Positions 63,030-64,000 of a stretch of 64,000 nt of DNA are shown here, piece by piece. Source of the DNA: MED-G105 sp039025235. Its GTDB lineage: Bacteria > Pseudomonadota > Alphaproteobacteria > Caulobacterales > Parvularculaceae. A model generated the notes under the pieces. It had not been told where the DNA came from and did not search any database. It saw nothing but the letters and a program-made list of their open reading frames with translations. The stretch lies in assembly GCA_039025235.1 (NCBI GenBank), contig JBCCOS010000002.1:186001-250000 (forward strand), read 5' to 3'. The position numbers and the translations under genes are program-made. Every line of letters starts with the position of its first letter. Position 1 is the stretch's first letter.

Positions 63030-63463
63030 TCTTCGTCGGCCTCGTCAGTATCATTCACAGGACCCGAATCCTGCCCCTTTGCAGCCTCGTCGCGATCAAC
63101 AAATTCAATAACTGCCAAAGGGGCATTATCGCCGTAACGAAATCCCGCTTTCATGATGCGGATATAGCCACCAGAACGATCCGCATAACGAGGACCAATC
63201 GTATCAAAGAGCTTCTTTGCCATTCCTTCGTCACGAATACGAGAAATGGCCAGACGACGCAGGTGCAGTTTGCGCGCGTCATCCGCATGCGCCTTTTTAG
63301 CCATCGTCACAAGTTTTTCAACAATAGGTCGTAGCTCTTTTGCTTTGGGCAACGTGGTCGTAATCTGTTCATGCTTAATAAGCGACGCAGCCATATTGGC
63401 AAACATGGCTTTGCGGTGCTCATGCGTTCTATTTAGTTTTCGATGTGCAATGCCGTGACGCAT
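63026..63463 (-). CDS. rplQ: 50S ribosomal protein L17
   Basis: A 145-residue L17: MRHGIAHRKLNRTHEHRKAM, then SLIKHEQITTTLPKAKELRP and the strand GPRYADRSGGYIRIMKAGFR. The acidic tail after residue 120 (TDEADED) is an alphaproteobacterial extension. It follows rpoA, the end of the large ribosomal protein operon. Confidence 0.97.
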   Translation of the reverse strand: MRHGIAHRKLNRTHEHRKAMFANMAASLIKHEQITTTLPKAKELRPIVEKLVTMAKKAHADDARKLHLRRLAISRIRDEGMAKKLFDTIGPRYADRSGGYIRIMKAGFRYGDNAPLAVIEFVDRDEAAKGQDSGPVNDTDEADED

Positions 63464-63533
63464 TGTCGTTACTCCTAAAGCAATTGGGCAGCAATCTACC
63501 TATTCAATATCTTCTAATCACCAAGTACCGATC

Positions 63534-64000
63534 TTATTCATCATACTTCTTGGCGAGTTCCTCAATATTATCGGGGGGCCAATCAGGAACATCCATTCCA
63601 AGATGGAGGCCTAAACCAGCAAGGACTTCTTTGATCTCGTTAAGTGACTTGCGACCAAAATTCGGTGTACGCAACATTTCCGCTTCTGTCTTCTGGATTA
63701 GATCACCAATGTAAACGATATTATCGTTTTTCAAACAATTGGCCGAACGAACGGATAACTCTAACTCATCAACCTTGCGTAAAAGCGCAGGGTTAAACGG
63801 CAACTCTTCGCGTTCGCTTGCAGCTGCTTCTTTCTTCGGTTCATCAAAGTTCACAAAAATCTGTAGCTGATCCTGGAGGATCCGAGCCGCATAGGCGGCG
63901 GCATCTTCTGGTGTGACTGAACCATCCGTTTCAATTTCAAGAATCAGCCGGTCATAATCAAGGACCTGCCCCTCACGCGTGTTTTCTACCCGGTAGGCAA
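63534..64000 (-). CDS. rpoA: RNA polymerase alpha subunit (C-terminal part, cut by window)
   Basis: The minus-strand frame continues to the window edge. It reads YRVENTREGQVLDYDRLILE, the end of the assembly domain (QILDQDQLQIF-like stretch ARILQDQLQIFVNFDE), a linker, and the alpha C-terminal domain with LELSVRSANCLKNDNI and TPNFGRKSLNEIKEVLAGLG, which contacts UP elements and activators. It precedes rplQ by 70 bases. The N-terminal half lies outside the window. Confidence 0.96.
   Translation of the reverse strand, partial: AYRVENTREGQVLDYDRLILEIETDGSVTPEDAAAYAARILQDQLQIFVNFDEPKKEAAASEREELPFNPALLRKVDELELSVRSANCLKNDNIVYIGDLIQKTEAEMLRTPNFGRKSLNEIKEVLAGLGLHLGMDVPDWPPDNIEELAKKYDE

Overview
The window is a piece of an alphaproteobacterial chromosome interrupted by two integrated elements. 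The class is suggested by the rpmH-rnpA-yidC-engB order, an ATP12-family chaperone, a phasin, a long TonB-dependent receptor of the Xanthomonas/Caulobacter type, and a phage-type mnmC fusion; I cannot name the genus. The chromosomal parts are mid-GC by eye.

1-25.3 kb is host backbone: lytic transglycosylase, phasin, mnmC, a reverse-transsulfuration cluster (cystathionine beta-synthase, ArsC-like protein, cystathionine gamma-lyase) with an AGCS amino-acid symporter, then on the minus strand rpmH-rnpA-yidC-engB, followed by a TVP38-type membrane protein, an orphan sensor kinase, an S58 peptidase, an AraC/NmrA/DUF1772 cassette, a TonB receptor-phytase pair with a possible Pho box, and pyk.

25.7-43.1 kb is an integrative mobilizable element (about 17.3 kb) sitting in the 3' end of a tRNA-Arg(ACG). 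It has mobC-mobA at one end, a VirD4/TraG-like ATPase and a large serine recombinase at the other, and cargo between: a secreted three-repeat protein with a broken second copy, a pair of paralogous unknown proteins, a cyclic-phosphate receiver (cREC) protein, a secreted PDZ protein, a large AAA ATPase with a CxxC hook coupled to a 42-aa ORF, an IS3 relic, and a 430-bp tract packed with small hairpins.

44.83-55.37 kb is a second, visibly GC-richer element (about 10.5 kb) in tRNA-Leu(GAG). The tRNA was split at its anticodon arm: the displaced original 3' half lies at the left end and the element supplies a new 3' half on the right. It carries integrase, AlpA-like regulator, primase, SF3 helicase, a possible origin, small and large terminase subunits but no portal, capsid or tail genes, so it looks like a phage satellite. 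Its AT-richer right end carries a toxin / HTH antitoxin / SecB-like chaperone trio (TAC module).

55.6-64 kb returns to backbone: lipB, ATP12 chaperone, RluA-family pseudouridine synthase, crcB, a Do-like protease, a coiled-coil protein with a nuclease-like core, rplQ and rpoA (cut by the window end). A dispersed intergenic two-hairpin repeat with compensatory stem changes occurs at 8.7, 19.0, 56.4 (half) and 60.9 kb.
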